A DNA stretch of 64,000 nt, from positions 2,929,501-2,993,500 of the forward strand of contig NZ_CP118166.1 in NCBI RefSeq assembly GCF_028748065.1, in the 5' to 3' direction. The stretch comes from Hyphococcus flavus. Lineage in GTDB: Bacteria; Pseudomonadota; Alphaproteobacteria; Caulobacterales; Parvularculaceae. The notes below the pieces were generated by a model that was not told the DNA's origin, ran no database searches, and saw only the letters and a list, made by a program, of their open reading frames with translations. Of this stretch, positions 8,559 through 18,266 are shown one piece after another (the stretch's first letter is position 1; every line of letters begins with the position of its first letter). Position numbers and translations under genes: made by a program.

Positions 8559-9302
8559 TTATTCCGCCGCCCAGTCTTTTTTGGGACGCAAACCGCCAAA
8601 ATCAACGTCGAAAAGGTGCTCCAGGCTGGATCGATCCAAGCCTTTCTTCACGTAATCGTGCGCAGTCATGTTCAACGCTTTAATCGCCACGCGCTCGATC
8701 TGTAGACCATTTCCGCTCTCGGCAGGCGTCACATCGACGTCTAATAGATTGATGCAACACAGATCCTGTTCAAAAGCAGAGATCGTAGCGAGCCCGCCGC
8801 CGCAAGCCCAACCAAGAATTATCCGGTTAACGCCTTCATGAGCGACAACCAGGGCGGAGCGCCAAATATGGCCGAGAACCAAGTCCTCCAGAGCGGACGT
8901 TATTCGGCCCTGAGCTTCTGAAAAAGTCTCCCCATCGGGAAGAAACCGTGCGCCGGGGGCGTCCGCCTCGTCAAAACTGTAGGCTAACCGCGCAGCCAGC
9001 TCTTCACGGCTTGTGGCCTTGATCCAACCGCTTTTGACCTCCTCAAGGCCTTCGAAAGCCACCAGATCAGGCGCTGAGTGGTTGCTCGACAGGACTATTT
9101 TCGCAGTCTCGCGCGTTCGGGGAAGGCCCGAATAAACCGCCATGTCAAAATGAGCATGCTGCAGCGCATGGCCGGCTGTTTGCGCCTGTTCACGCCCTTC
9201 CTCTGTCAGCGGCACCTGCCTCGGGTCGGTCAGGTCCGGTGCAAAATAATCCACATGCCCATGCCGCATGAGGTAAATTCGCCGCCTTCCCGAACCCTTC
9301 AT
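8559..9302 (-). CDS. Histidine phosphatase family protein
   Basis: The 247-residue protein carries the phosphohistidine motif RHG at residues 13-15 and the second catalytic His in VVAHEGVNR. Acidic and Arg residues lie in between (SGLPRTRETA), as in the phosphoglycerate mutase-like superfamily. It removes phosphate from a small molecule or a protein phosphohistidine, and the substrate is not readable. It is monocistronic as far as can be seen, with a divergent promoter region of about 160 bases shared with the VanY-type gene. Confidence 0.8.
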   Translation of the reverse strand: MKGSGRRRIYLMRHGHVDYFAPDLTDPRQVPLTEEGREQAQTAGHALQHAHFDMAVYSGLPRTRETAKIVLSSNHSAPDLVAFEGLEEVKSGWIKATSREELAARLAYSFDEADAPGARFLPDGETFSEAQGRITSALEDLVLGHIWRSALVVAHEGVNRIILGWACGGGLATISAFEQDLCCINLLDVDVTPAESGNGLQIERVAIKALNMTAHDYVKKGLDRSSLEHLFDVDFGGLRPKKDWAAE

Positions 9303-9466
9303 CGCCTAATCCCTTAACCATAAATGGAAATATCCGCCGCCTTAGCGAAAACCATGACAAGACACCAGCTTCTGGAAAATTCTTCTGAAAGGCTCGCTTC
9401 ACGCAGCAACGGGTGATAAAGTCACGCATCGTGTAGTTTGGGGCCAAGAGGGGTTATCAAGGGGCA

Positions 9467-11227
9467 ATGGCGTTGCGTTCGCCGATTTATCTAGCCGGGG
9501 CGTTTTTGGTCCTGGCGCTTGCCTATTCCGCCTATTTTAATGTTGCTGTCCGGGTAGATCCAGCAGCGGCGCAGGCGCGATTCGACTGGCTTTTAGAACA
9601 TAATGCGCAAAAGCGCGCTGCAATCCATGGGGAACGCGCCCTGAGGCTTCGTTCCCATGAAGGCGAAACAGCGGAAGACCTTGCGGCCACCATGCTTCAG
9701 GTCGCGGATGCACAGTTTGCACGCAAGAAGTATGAACGCGCGACAGTGCTTTATCGTGACGCCCTGGCCACAAATACAGCTCGCACCTATTCCGACCGAA
9801 AAAGAGCCCGTTACGAAGACAAACTCGCAAATGCGGCGTTGTTATCCGGCGATATAGAAACCGCCGTCGCAATATACGCTTCTTTCCTCGAACTGGCAGG
9901 CGATGATGCGTCTCGCGGCATTGGCGAAGATCCGGATGCATTGAGCTCCTATTACGTTTCGAGAGCCAGCGCCGCGGGCAGTCTGTTTGCAGAAGCCGTC
10001 AATTACGCACGCCCTTATATTCCCTCAACAGGCTCTCGCGAAGAACAGCTTGCTGTTGCGAATCACATGGCGTCTCTTGGCGCTTTCTTCACTATGCAAA
10101 ATGATGGCGCCTATGCCGCAGCCGGGTTGCTGTCATCGGCCTATCATATACGCGAAAAACTTCTCGGTGGCGATCATCAGGATACTGTCCAATTAACGCT
10201 GGTCCTTGGGCCGGTTTATACAAGTATGGGTCGTCTCGATGACGCCGAAAAACTTTACCTCGATGCATTTCACGCTCAGGAAGAGGTTAAAGGCGCAAAC
10301 AGCCCTGATCTCAGCCTATACATCAAGTTGCTGACAAGCGTTTATGAAAAACAGGGCCGCTTGACAGAAGCACAAGCATTACAAGAACACATGCGGCGTT
10401 TGTTCAGGGATGCTTTCGGCGCCCAGCGCTATTCGGCCAATCAGGAACGCGACCGGCGCGAAGACATCAACCGCCCAGTTTCCCAAAACTTTGTTCTGCA
10501 ATCAAACTATGCACCGGGCGATCTCGTCTCCGCTGCTGAATTCTCCATTCCAACGAGCAAATCTCCCAACATTGATGAAATGAAATTACGGCTAGCCGGC
10601 GATCAAAACGCTGATCCTCGTGAAGCCAACATGCCGGCCCGCCTGGCGCAATTGATTTCCTTGTGTCGGTCAGAATCCGGCGAACGTATTTCGTTGCGAT
10701 CTGGATATCGTTCTTACGCTACGCAACGTATTCTTTATGAACGCAATCTCGACCGAGGCACGGTTACACCGCCGGGGATGTCCGAACACCAGACGGGGCT
10801 TGCCGCAGATATTAATGTTAACGACCGGTTCATGCGCCAAAGTGATCGGAGTTTTCAGTGCTTTGAAGAAAACGCTTATCGGTTTGGTTTTATTCTGTCC
10901 TACCCGCCTGAAAACAATTACCTGCCAGGCGATGACCCTTATGAGCCATGGCATTGGCGGTACGTGGGCGTTCGAACCGCGCATCTTTATCGTGAAGCCG
11001 GGCCGCACCATAAGCCTCAGGAGTTTCTTGCCGCACTGCCATGTTATGAAGAACGCGCCGCCAATGGAATTTTCCCGACCATTGGCGAAGAAGACATCTG
11101 TCTTTCAAGCAAGCCATTAACCACCGTTTCGTTGAATGAATCTGTTGAGACTCAACCTGAAGATGAAGGCGATAATTCGGCCCGTATCTTGAATAAATTA
11201 CCGGTAACGCGCCAGCCGCGTCGATAA
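9467..11227 (+). CDS. TPR protein fused to a VanY-type D,D-carboxypeptidase domain
   Basis: The 586-residue protein has an N-terminal membrane anchor (about residues 5-22), TPR-like helical repeats (about 55-320), and a C-terminal peptidase M15 (VanY) domain. Zinc ligands are His441 and Asp448 (SEHQTGLAADINV) and His496 (EPWHWRYVG), with catalytic Glu493. It would trim the terminal D-Ala from peptidoglycan stem peptides in the periplasm. The TPR array probably docks it onto a cell-wall complex. Most VanY proteins are half this length and lack TPRs. Start supported by AGGGGC six bases upstream. Confidence 0.85.
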   Translation: MALRSPIYLAGAFLVLALAYSAYFNVAVRVDPAAAQARFDWLLEHNAQKRAAIHGERALRLRSHEGETAEDLAATMLQVADAQFARKKYERATVLYRDALATNTARTYSDRKRARYEDKLANAALLSGDIETAVAIYASFLELAGDDASRGIGEDPDALSSYYVSRASAAGSLFAEAVNYARPYIPSTGSREEQLAVANHMASLGAFFTMQNDGAYAAAGLLSSAYHIREKLLGGDHQDTVQLTLVLGPVYTSMGRLDDAEKLYLDAFHAQEEVKGANSPDLSLYIKLLTSVYEKQGRLTEAQALQEHMRRLFRDAFGAQRYSANQERDRREDINRPVSQNFVLQSNYAPGDLVSAAEFSIPTSKSPNIDEMKLRLAGDQNADPREANMPARLAQLISLCRSESGERISLRSGYRSYATQRILYERNLDRGTVTPPGMSEHQTGLAADINVNDRFMRQSDRSFQCFEENAYRFGFILSYPPENNYLPGDDPYEPWHWRYVGVRTAHLYREAGPHHKPQEFLAALPCYEERAANGIFPTIGEEDICLSSKPLTTVSLNESVETQPEDEGDNSARILNKLPVTRQPRR

Positions 11228-11249
11228 TAATGAACGGCTCTTACGCCGA

Positions 11250-12617
11250 ATGCCGGATGGGTTCATGCACGGGCAAGATCGACCGACCCCCAAAGCTCGC
11301 TTTGCTTATGTAGGCGGCGAAGAAAGCGACTTCGCCGCACTAGCGGAAGCATTTTCCGTTTCAGGGTACGCTCTTGTGCGCCTTGATGAGGCTTATGGCG
11401 CCGATCTTAGCCTGATCGATCTTCGTGGTAAGAATGTTTCCGTAAAAAAAGCCCAGTCGATTACCGCTCTACTACGACGTAAGTCGCCTGAATCTTCCAT
11501 ACTCATTGTGGTCGATCCCTATCTGAACGATACGGCAAGAATGGCGTTGCGGCGACATGGCGAAGTCGTCTGTATCGGCGCAAAGCCCGATGCTTTAATC
11601 GCAAAATGCCGGCATCTATTACGGCTAAGAAATGTGGCTGAGGAAGCTGGCGAACGACTGAAAACACTTGCGACACTCAATCGCCTTAGCGAGTTTCCGC
11701 CAATCGCGGCACCGCCATTAGGTTTGCGTGTATTGATCGCGGGAGAGGCCGGCCCCGCCGCATTAACGGCTATCAACGCCCTTCGCCCGGAAAGCGAGCA
11801 GTGCATGTGTGTGTTCTCAGCTGGACAGGCCATGCGCGCAATTGAAACCTCACGATTTGATTGTGCGATCTTCCTGCCATCGCGCGAAAGCGACCCGCTG
11901 ATGAGCCTCGCCAAAGCATTACGGCGTCATCCCAAACACAATGCATTGCCGGTAATTTACCCTTTGCTTGACGTCGACTACGCAGAAGACTTTGTTCCTC
12001 GCGGGGCTTCCGATTTCATTTTAATGCGTCACATCGCTTCGGATCTTTTACCGAAGTGTCAGACGGCTGCGCGTAGAGCGCGTCTTTTAAAAACTATGCG
12101 GCGTTTCTTAAATGCCTGCACCGGTCAATCGATCAGGGACGAGTCCTCAGGCGCCTTTACATCACTGTTTCTTTCAGAGCATGGGGCGCGTATTTGCGGG
12201 CGCGCCGATCAGTCCGGTCGTCCGCTGGCGTTAATCGCCATCAAAATCAATGCCTCCGCACTAGACAATAACGAGTCACCTTTCAGTCGTAGCGCCCAGC
12301 ATCAGGCAACAAAGATCATCAACCGAGTGACGCGCGCTGAAGATACGACAGCGAGAATAGCCCCCGATTCATTTCTTGTTCTTGCGCCCGCAACAACCGA
12401 GCATGACGCGCGACAGACCGCGCTTCGCATCAGGGGCGTAATGGAGAATACTGCCTTCAAAGGTGAAAGAGATAAACTGCATTACGGCGTTAAGGTGGAC
12501 ATTGCTGCCGTTGCAAGACCTGCCGGTCACTGTATAGAAGAATGCGTCGCGCTTGCCTTGAAAGGCTTGCAGGAAGCCCAATCGATCAAGCCGCTTTCGC
12601 AACAATTGACGCAATAG
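11250..12617 (+). CDS. PleD-like protein with degenerate GGDEF and intact I-site (PopA-like)
   Basis: This 455-residue protein has the PleD layout REC-REC-GGDEF. The first receiver-like part has LSLIDLRG in the phosphoacceptor strand, the second (about 155-270) looks degenerate, and the last 130 residues align with a GGDEF domain. The active-site loop is APDSF (371-375) instead of GGDEF, and the metal-binding Asp of the first strand is lost (LALIAIKIN). It cannot be a working diguanylate cyclase. The inhibitory site RxxD is kept as R362-A-E-D365 at the right spacing. Dead active site plus live I-site is the signature of the c-di-GMP effector PopA of Caulobacter, which helps CtrA degradation. 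Its 3' end overlaps convergent mfd by 32 bases. Confidence 0.7.
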   Translation: MPDGFMHGQDRPTPKARFAYVGGEESDFAALAEAFSVSGYALVRLDEAYGADLSLIDLRGKNVSVKKAQSITALLRRKSPESSILIVVDPYLNDTARMALRRHGEVVCIGAKPDALIAKCRHLLRLRNVAEEAGERLKTLATLNRLSEFPPIAAPPLGLRVLIAGEAGPAALTAINALRPESEQCMCVFSAGQAMRAIETSRFDCAIFLPSRESDPLMSLAKALRRHPKHNALPVIYPLLDVDYAEDFVPRGASDFILMRHIASDLLPKCQTAARRARLLKTMRRFLNACTGQSIRDESSGAFTSLFLSEHGARICGRADQSGRPLALIAIKINASALDNNESPFSRSAQHQATKIINRVTRAEDTTARIAPDSFLVLAPATTEHDARQTALRIRGVMENTAFKGERDKLHYGVKVDIAAVARPAGHCIEECVALALKGLQEAQSIKPLSQQLTQ

Positions 12618-15600
12618 TATCGGCAATTCTCTTGGCGCCCTTGAGCCGCGCTTTTTCCCCGGCCCATTCCTGACGAATAACAAACTTCTGGTCCGGACGC
12701 AGTTTCACGTCCAGTGGCGAACTCGAAACAAATTCAATAAGCCCTGCGACATTTGCAAACTGGTCTTTATGGAACGTTATGACCGCCCCTTTTGGACCGG
12801 CGTCGATCTTAGCAATGCCAGCTTGCCGGCAAACGCTTTTGATGGAAACGATTTCCAGAAGATGTTCCGCCTCGGAAGGCATCGGCCCGAAACGATCGAC
12901 AAGCTCCGCCGCGAAGCCGTCTATCTCTTCCTGAGACGTGACGTCGCCAAGGCGGCGATAGAGCGCCATGCGTACATCTAGGTCGGCTACATAAGTTTCA
13001 GGGATAAGCACCGTCGTACCGATATTGATTTGCGGAGACCATTGTTCATCGCTTACAGCGCTCCCCTCGCGTAATTCGGCGACAGCTTCTTCAAGCATGT
13101 GCTGATACAGTTCAACGCCAACTTCTTTGACGTGACCCGACTGTTCTTCCCCGAGAAGGTTACCCGCGCCTCGAATATCAAGGTCGTGGCTCGCCAGTGT
13201 GAAACCGGCGCCGAGCGTGTCGAGCGACTGCATAACTTTCAACCGCCGTTCCGCTGCATCCGTCATTTTCTTGCGCGCGCTTACGGTCAGGTAAGCATAG
13301 GCGCGTTGTTTCGATCGTCCAACACGACCGCGGAGTTGATATAGCTGGCCTAAACCGAACATATCGGCGCGGTGAACAATCATCGTATTCGCGGTGGGAA
13401 TGTCGAGGCCAGATTCGATAATTGTTGTAGAAACAAGCACGTCAAACTTGCCTTCGTAGAACGCCGTCATGATGTCTTCAAGTTCGCCGGAACCCATCTG
13501 ACCATGAGCGATTTTGAATTTCAGTTCCGGAAGTTCGTCGCTCAAGAATTCAGCAATATCATCGAGATCAGCGATTCTCGGCGCCACATAAAAGCTTTGC
13601 CCGCCACGATAGTGTTCACGCAGCAATGTTTCCCGCGCCACCACAGGATCGAACGGACCGACAGTGGTGCGGACGGCAAGACGGTCAACAGGCGGCGTAG
13701 CGATCAAGGAAAGATCGCGAATGCCGCTCATGGCAAGCTGCAGCGTGCGAGGGATCGGCGTTGCCGTAAGCGTCAGCACATGAGTATCAGCGCGATACTC
13801 TTTGAGGCGTTCTTTATGCTTCACGCCAAAATGCTGTTCTTCATCGACAATGACGAGACCAAGATCACGAAACTTTATCGTATTTTGCAGCAATGCATGG
13901 GTGCCGATGATGATATCGACGGTTCCTGCGGCAGCGCCGTCTTTCACAGCCTTGGCGTCCGCTGTCGAAACCATGCGCGAAAGTTGCGCGACTTTAAGCG
14001 GAAATCCTTTAAAGCGCTCGGAAAAGTTCTTGTAGTGCTGACGTGCGAGCAACGTTGTTGGCGTTACCACGGCAACCTGTCGGCCAGTCATCGCCATGAC
14101 AAAGGCGGCGCGCAACGCCACCTCGGTTTTACCGAAACCCACATCCCCACACACTAGGCGGTCCATCGGTTGTCCCTTGGCAAAATCCTCAATTACGTCG
14201 GCGATTGCATTTTCCTGATCTTCAGTCTCTGCATAAGGAAAACGAGCGCAAAACTCGTCGTACGGACCACTGCCCGGCGACACGACGTCAGCACTGCGCA
14301 TGGCGCGTTTCGCAGCTATCGCAATGAGCTGTTCAGCGAGCATTTTGATGCGCGCACGCATCTTCGCTTTTCGCCCTTGCCAGGCTGCGCCGCCCAGCTT
14401 GTCGAGTTGCACGCCAGCGTCGTCTGATCCAAAGCGCGACAGGAGCTCAATGTTTTCAACCGGCAGAAAAAGTTTATCGCCGCCATGGTATTCGAGGTGC
14501 AGACAATCATGCGGGGCGCCCTGCACTTCCAGTGTTTTCAGCCCGTGATAACGACCAATGCCGTGTTCCACATGAACGATCAGGTCTGCTAATGACAGGC
14601 TCGAGGCCTCGGAAAGAAAGTTTTCTGCGCGTTTCTTTCGCCCTCGCCGAACAAGGCGATCACCCAGTATATCCTGCTCTGAAATAAACGCCGCATCTTG
14701 CGTTTCAAATCCGCTCTCAAGCCCCAGCACGGCAGTGACAATTGTTTCAGTTATTGAGTTAACCGTGCTCCAGTTCTCAATATGAGAGATGTTTTTCGCG
14801 CCGTGGTCGCTCAGCACCGTCCGCATGCGGTCTGCTGAACCCTCGGACCAGCATGAAATGATCACCTTCTTGTTCTGATCAGCGAGTTTTACCGCATGTG
14901 CGTTTACAGCATCGAAGACATTGATATTTTCCGCTGAACGCTCAGCTGCAAAACTGCGACCGACCTTGGCGCCAAAGTTAAAGGCGCGAACATTTACCGG
15001 CGGCGCAAATGGCGAAAGTGGGCGCAAATTAGTGATTGCCAGCTTTTCATTCCATTCTGATTCCGTCAGATAGAGTTTTGAAGGGTCGAGCGGCCTGTAA
15101 ACAGGTGCGGAAAAATCACTGTTTTTAGGGCGTTTTATAGCAGTATCTTCTGCACGCGCTTCAAAATGGTCCGCGACTTGAGAACGGCGCTCTTCCGTTG
15201 CCTCCCCTGCGAGGTGATCGGTAAATACAAGAGCATCGCCGACAAAATCAAAGAGCGTATGCATTTCTTTATAAAACAGCGGCAACCAGTGTTCGGCACC
15301 AGCATGCATGCGCCCTGCGCTGATCGCTTCATAAAGGGGATCGTCTCCTGCGGGTCCGAACGTAGCAACATAGCCTTTTCGAAACCGTGAGACTGTCTCA
15401 TCAGACAACAAGATTTCACTCGCTGCAGCGAGTGAGAAGCCAGAAAGCTGACGCGTCGTCCGTTGCGTTGCGGCGTCAAAAGCGCGTATGCTTTCCAATG
15501 TGTCGCCAAAAAAGTCGAGACGGACCGGCTCATCAGCACCCGGCGGAAAGATATCGACCAGCCCGCCGCGTACGGCATATTCACCTGGTTCGCGGACTGT

Positions 15601-16101
15601 TGAAGACCGTGCGTACCCGTTCGCACTGAGATAGCGGTTAAGAGCCTCCATCTCCATTATTTCCCCCGGGGACAGTCTCAGCGTTGCATTCTCGACAATT
15701 TCTCGTGGCGGCGTTTTTTGGGTTGCTGCGTTAATCGATGCGATGACAATGAATGCACCGGGCCCCCTTTTCAGAATTGCGGAGAGGCTCGCCATACGTT
15801 TTGACGTCGACGCAGGTGATGGCGATACGCGATCGTAAGGAAGGCAATCCCAGGCAGGATATTCGATCACCGGAATTTCTGGTGCAAAAAATTTGAGGCT
15901 CTGCGCCATTGCGGCCGCTCGTGCGCCGTCGCGGGCAATATGGAGGACGATATCGCCGCTCGTGCGTGCTGCATCGGCGACAGCCAGCGCATCCGCTCCC
16001 TCCGGCGCGCCATAAACATCAAGGGTGCCATCTTGCGTCCATGCTTCCTCGGCGCTGATCGCCACCACCCCTGAAACCATAGTTTTTGCGCCGTCCGCCA
16101 T
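12586..16101 (-). CDS. mfd: Transcription-repair coupling factor Mfd
   Basis: Mfd (1171 residues from this start) releases RNA polymerase stalled at DNA lesions and recruits UvrA. The N-terminal third is the UvrB-like module, followed by the RNA-polymerase-interacting domain (about 500-570, DLIVHVEHGIGRYHG). The RecG-like translocase has Walker A GDVGFGKTE, the DEEQHFG box, TATPIPRTLQLAMSG and GRVGRSKQRAYAY, and the TRCF C-terminal domain ends the protein. The ATG at 16101 is preceded by GAGGAAAAG, and the longer TTG reading to 16113 lies on that site. The length is normal. Confidence 0.97.
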   Translation of the reverse strand: MADGAKTMVSGVVAISAEEAWTQDGTLDVYGAPEGADALAVADAARTSGDIVLHIARDGARAAAMAQSLKFFAPEIPVIEYPAWDCLPYDRVSPSPASTSKRMASLSAILKRGPGAFIVIASINAATQKTPPREIVENATLRLSPGEIMEMEALNRYLSANGYARSSTVREPGEYAVRGGLVDIFPPGADEPVRLDFFGDTLESIRAFDAATQRTTRQLSGFSLAAASEILLSDETVSRFRKGYVATFGPAGDDPLYEAISAGRMHAGAEHWLPLFYKEMHTLFDFVGDALVFTDHLAGEATEERRSQVADHFEARAEDTAIKRPKNSDFSAPVYRPLDPSKLYLTESEWNEKLAITNLRPLSPFAPPVNVRAFNFGAKVGRSFAAERSAENINVFDAVNAHAVKLADQNKKVIISCWSEGSADRMRTVLSDHGAKNISHIENWSTVNSITETIVTAVLGLESGFETQDAAFISEQDILGDRLVRRGRKKRAENFLSEASSLSLADLIVHVEHGIGRYHGLKTLEVQGAPHDCLHLEYHGGDKLFLPVENIELLSRFGSDDAGVQLDKLGGAAWQGRKAKMRARIKMLAEQLIAIAAKRAMRSADVVSPGSGPYDEFCARFPYAETEDQENAIADVIEDFAKGQPMDRLVCGDVGFGKTEVALRAAFVMAMTGRQVAVVTPTTLLARQHYKNFSERFKGFPLKVAQLSRMVSTADAKAVKDGAAAGTVDIIIGTHALLQNTIKFRDLGLVIVDEEQHFGVKHKERLKEYRADTHVLTLTATPIPRTLQLAMSGIRDLSLIATPPVDRLAVRTTVGPFDPVVARETLLREHYRGGQSFYVAPRIADLDDIAEFLSDELPELKFKIAHGQMGSGELEDIMTAFYEGKFDVLVSTTIIESGLDIPTANTMIVHRADMFGLGQLYQLRGRVGRSKQRAYAYLTVSARKKMTDAAERRLKVMQSLDTLGAGFTLASHDLDIRGAGNLLGEEQSGHVKEVGVELYQHMLEEAVAELREGSAVSDEQWSPQINIGTTVLIPETYVADLDVRMALYRRLGDVTSQEEIDGFAAELVDRFGPMPSEAEHLLEIVSIKSVCRQAGIAKIDAGPKGAVITFHKDQFANVAGLIEFVSSSPLDVKLRPDQKFVIRQEWAGEKARLKGAKRIADTIASIVAKAA

Positions 16102-16191
16102 ACTTTTCCTCAACGCGAAATGCGCGGTCGCCGGATTTGGCGATCGCGTTCCAGATGGGATTTAGGCGTCAAGGCTTAGTTAGGCAACTTT

Positions 16192-16992
16192 TTAAGCTGC
16201 CTTTGGCACCTCTTCCCCGCCGCAGGAGAGCAGATCAACGAATTTTTCCGCGTTGATGGCGACGTCATCTTCACCAATCTGATCGAACGGGTCTTCCAGA
16301 TGGTCCTGAATATTATCAAGCCCAACTAGGATCAGCGCAAACAGCACCGGCATCACATACATCAGCGCCGGCGCGTATGCCGCCGCCTCATGGGCGAAGT
16401 AAGGACCGTACAGCAACGGCAATACTACAATAAAAAAATCACTGAACGCCCGTAATGTGCGCGGCGTTCTATATTGGTAAATGTGCTTGATACTTTCGAA
16501 AGAGACCACCATTTTTGAAATATACTGATTGCAGCGGGAACACTCACCCGAAGCCAATCCATCTTCACGCATTCGTTTCACAAATAACGATAAGCTGGAA
16601 AACGCCGCGTAAACGCGTTTTTCATATTCCGGCATTTCTGACAGAGGGCTTTTGAACATATCGCGGCAACTGACCAGAAGCTCTTTCAGCACCCGCTCGG
16701 CATGCCGTAGTCTTGCCGGGCTTTGATCCGGCAGCCAGTCGCGCGCAGCGAAAAATATTGCGCGTCCATGGGCTTTGATCGTCCCATAATCATCAAGCGC
16801 ATTCTCCCGGCGCTTATAGGCATGCCCGATTGAGAACACGATCGGAAACACGACAGCCGTCGAGATCAGTGTAAGGGGAAAATCCGCAACGATGTTGAAC
16901 CTCAGGCTTAGCCACGTTGACGCCACGGCCAGAAGGCTGATGATCAGACTCTTGCGGTTCAGGATCAGAAAAAGGCTAGACAGTCGTTTCAT
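16192..16992 (-). CDS. Bestrophin-like membrane protein
   Basis: This 266-residue protein has two N-terminal membrane segments (about 15-60) and two more at about 180-235. Motifs such as LDDYGTIKAHGRAIFFAARDW, RTPRTLRAFSDFF and, near the C-terminus, NIQDHLEDPFDQIGEDDVAI resemble the bestrophin family (UPF0187). There an acidic cluster near the C-terminus binds divalent cations in anion-channel members. It may conduct small anions. The similarity is partial, so a family-level call only. A possible CtrA-like TTAA element lies in the short gap after sdhE, but it does not match well. Confidence 0.6.
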   Translation of the reverse strand: MKRLSSLFLILNRKSLIISLLAVASTWLSLRFNIVADFPLTLISTAVVFPIVFSIGHAYKRRENALDDYGTIKAHGRAIFFAARDWLPDQSPARLRHAERVLKELLVSCRDMFKSPLSEMPEYEKRVYAAFSSLSLFVKRMREDGLASGECSRCNQYISKMVVSFESIKHIYQYRTPRTLRAFSDFFIVVLPLLYGPYFAHEAAAYAPALMYVMPVLFALILVGLDNIQDHLEDPFDQIGEDDVAINAEKFVDLLSCGGEEVPKAA

Positions 16993-17042
16993 GGCAAGGG
17001 TTTTAGCGCCCGCCAGTTGCCATTGCGTTAAGTTAACAAGCC

Positions 17043-17309
17043 CTAAACGGCGGCAAGCTTGAACGCTTTGAGCTTCGTCATAACAACGCCGTCGATTTCA
17101 GCCGGAACCAGCACATTCCCGGTCGCGTAAGCATAAAGCTCTCGATCATTGATCTGTAAAAGCGTTTCAAATTCAGCGAGTTCATTCTCGCTCATTTCCG
17201 GCAAGTGCGCTTTGGCGAAGCCGCCGATGAGCAAATCCGCCTCTTTAAATCCACGGTAGCTTGCAAGGTAAAGAAGCCGCTTTCGCAGTTTTTCAATAGC
17301 ATCTGTCAT
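17043..17309 (-). CDS. sdhE: Succinate dehydrogenase assembly factor SdhE
   Basis: This 88-residue protein is a DUF339/SdhE homologue. The conserved RGxxE motif is present as RGFKE, followed by the usual acidic helix (EMSENELAEFETLLQINDRELYAYATG). SdhE helps attach FAD covalently to the flavoprotein subunit of succinate dehydrogenase. Its ATG overlaps the stop of the upstream hydrolase gene (ATGA), pointing to coupled translation. The sdh operon itself is not in the window. Confidence 0.92.
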   Translation of the reverse strand: MTDAIEKLRKRLLYLASYRGFKEADLLIGGFAKAHLPEMSENELAEFETLLQINDRELYAYATGNVLVPAEIDGVVMTKLKAFKLAAV

Positions 17310-18250
17310 GGGATCGCCTGTTCAGACATCGAGTTGATAATGTCGATAATCTTTTGCGTTTCCACATGATGCAGAGCATGCCCCGTACCAGGTAGTAAAG
17401 TCAGCGTGGCGCCTGGAATATCCTGCTCCAATTGTGCTGAATGTATTTGAGGACTGACCGTGGTGTCAGCGGTTCCTGTTACAACAGATACTGGTAAACG
17501 TAATTCACCATAACGGTCCTGTTGTTTAAGGATCTGATCCTTAAGATTTGAGACATCGGATGCATTTGCCTTGAAATCTCTCGCCCGAAACAAAAGCACA
17601 AGCCCTGAGTTCTCATAGTAATTTTCAGGCGCAGCATTTGGCGCGAACGAACCATTGATGTTCTTCTCCGCTGTTAACTGGCCGTAGATCGGCACTAACA
17701 ATCTGCGTAATAAAAAGCCTGCGACCGGCCAACTGGATACATTATTGTACCAGGCAACGCCGCCGGGCCATTCGTGACTAACCGGCGCCAACAGAACGAG
17801 ACCGCTCATTTCTTCTTGGTACTGCAGCGCGTAGTTAAGGGCGACGGCGCCGCCGAAGCTTTGCCCAACGACGACCGGGTTTTCGACTTCGAGTTCATCC
17901 GCGACAGCCTTGATCGCGCTTGCCTGAACCGTAAGCTGATGTCCCTGCCCATTGCGCGTCGAGTACCCTCGCCCAGGGCGGTCAACCATGATGACGCGGC
18001 GGTCAGCGGATAGAGTATCGCCAAGGGCCAGTTTCATGTCGCGCAGATTTACACTGGCGCCGTGTATAAGAATGAGCGGAGGCTTGTCGCTGTTGCGTGG
18101 CCCGGCATCAACCACATGTATGCGCTCGTCACCTACTTCAATAAATGCCCCGATTGGCGGCGCCTTGCGCTCCGCAGTCCAGCTTGCGCACCCCGAGACA
18201 CCGGACAAAATGAGCAACAATGCTGCTAAGATGACCAAACTCATCCGCAT
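17306..18250 (-). CDS. Alpha/beta hydrolase lipoprotein
   Basis: The protein is 314 residues from the ATG at 18250. This start gives a clean lipoprotein signal peptide ending in VSGC (Cys21). The longer reading to 18310 would run back into tpiA. The hydrolase core has the oxyanion motif HGASVN, the nucleophile elbow GQSFGG, an acid in VVTGTADTTV and the catalytic His in GTGHALHH. It is probably an esterase or similar enzyme facing the periplasm. It starts 17 bases after tpiA ends and is coupled to sdhE, so the three may be one transcript. Confidence 0.85.
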   Translation of the reverse strand: MRMSLVILAALLLILSGVSGCASWTAERKAPPIGAFIEVGDERIHVVDAGPRNSDKPPLILIHGASVNLRDMKLALGDTLSADRRVIMVDRPGRGYSTRNGQGHQLTVQASAIKAVADELEVENPVVVGQSFGGAVALNYALQYQEEMSGLVLLAPVSHEWPGGVAWYNNVSSWPVAGFLLRRLLVPIYGQLTAEKNINGSFAPNAAPENYYENSGLVLLFRARDFKANASDVSNLKDQILKQQDRYGELRLPVSVVTGTADTTVSPQIHSAQLEQDIPGATLTLLPGTGHALHHVETQKIIDIINSMSEQAIP

Positions 18251-18266
18251 GCCGCCTTCACTGCTC

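Noticed and set aside
13372-14157. A 261-codon open frame on the plus strand inside mfd
   Set aside because: It is antisense to the conserved helicase domain of mfd and has no domain or ribosome-binding site.
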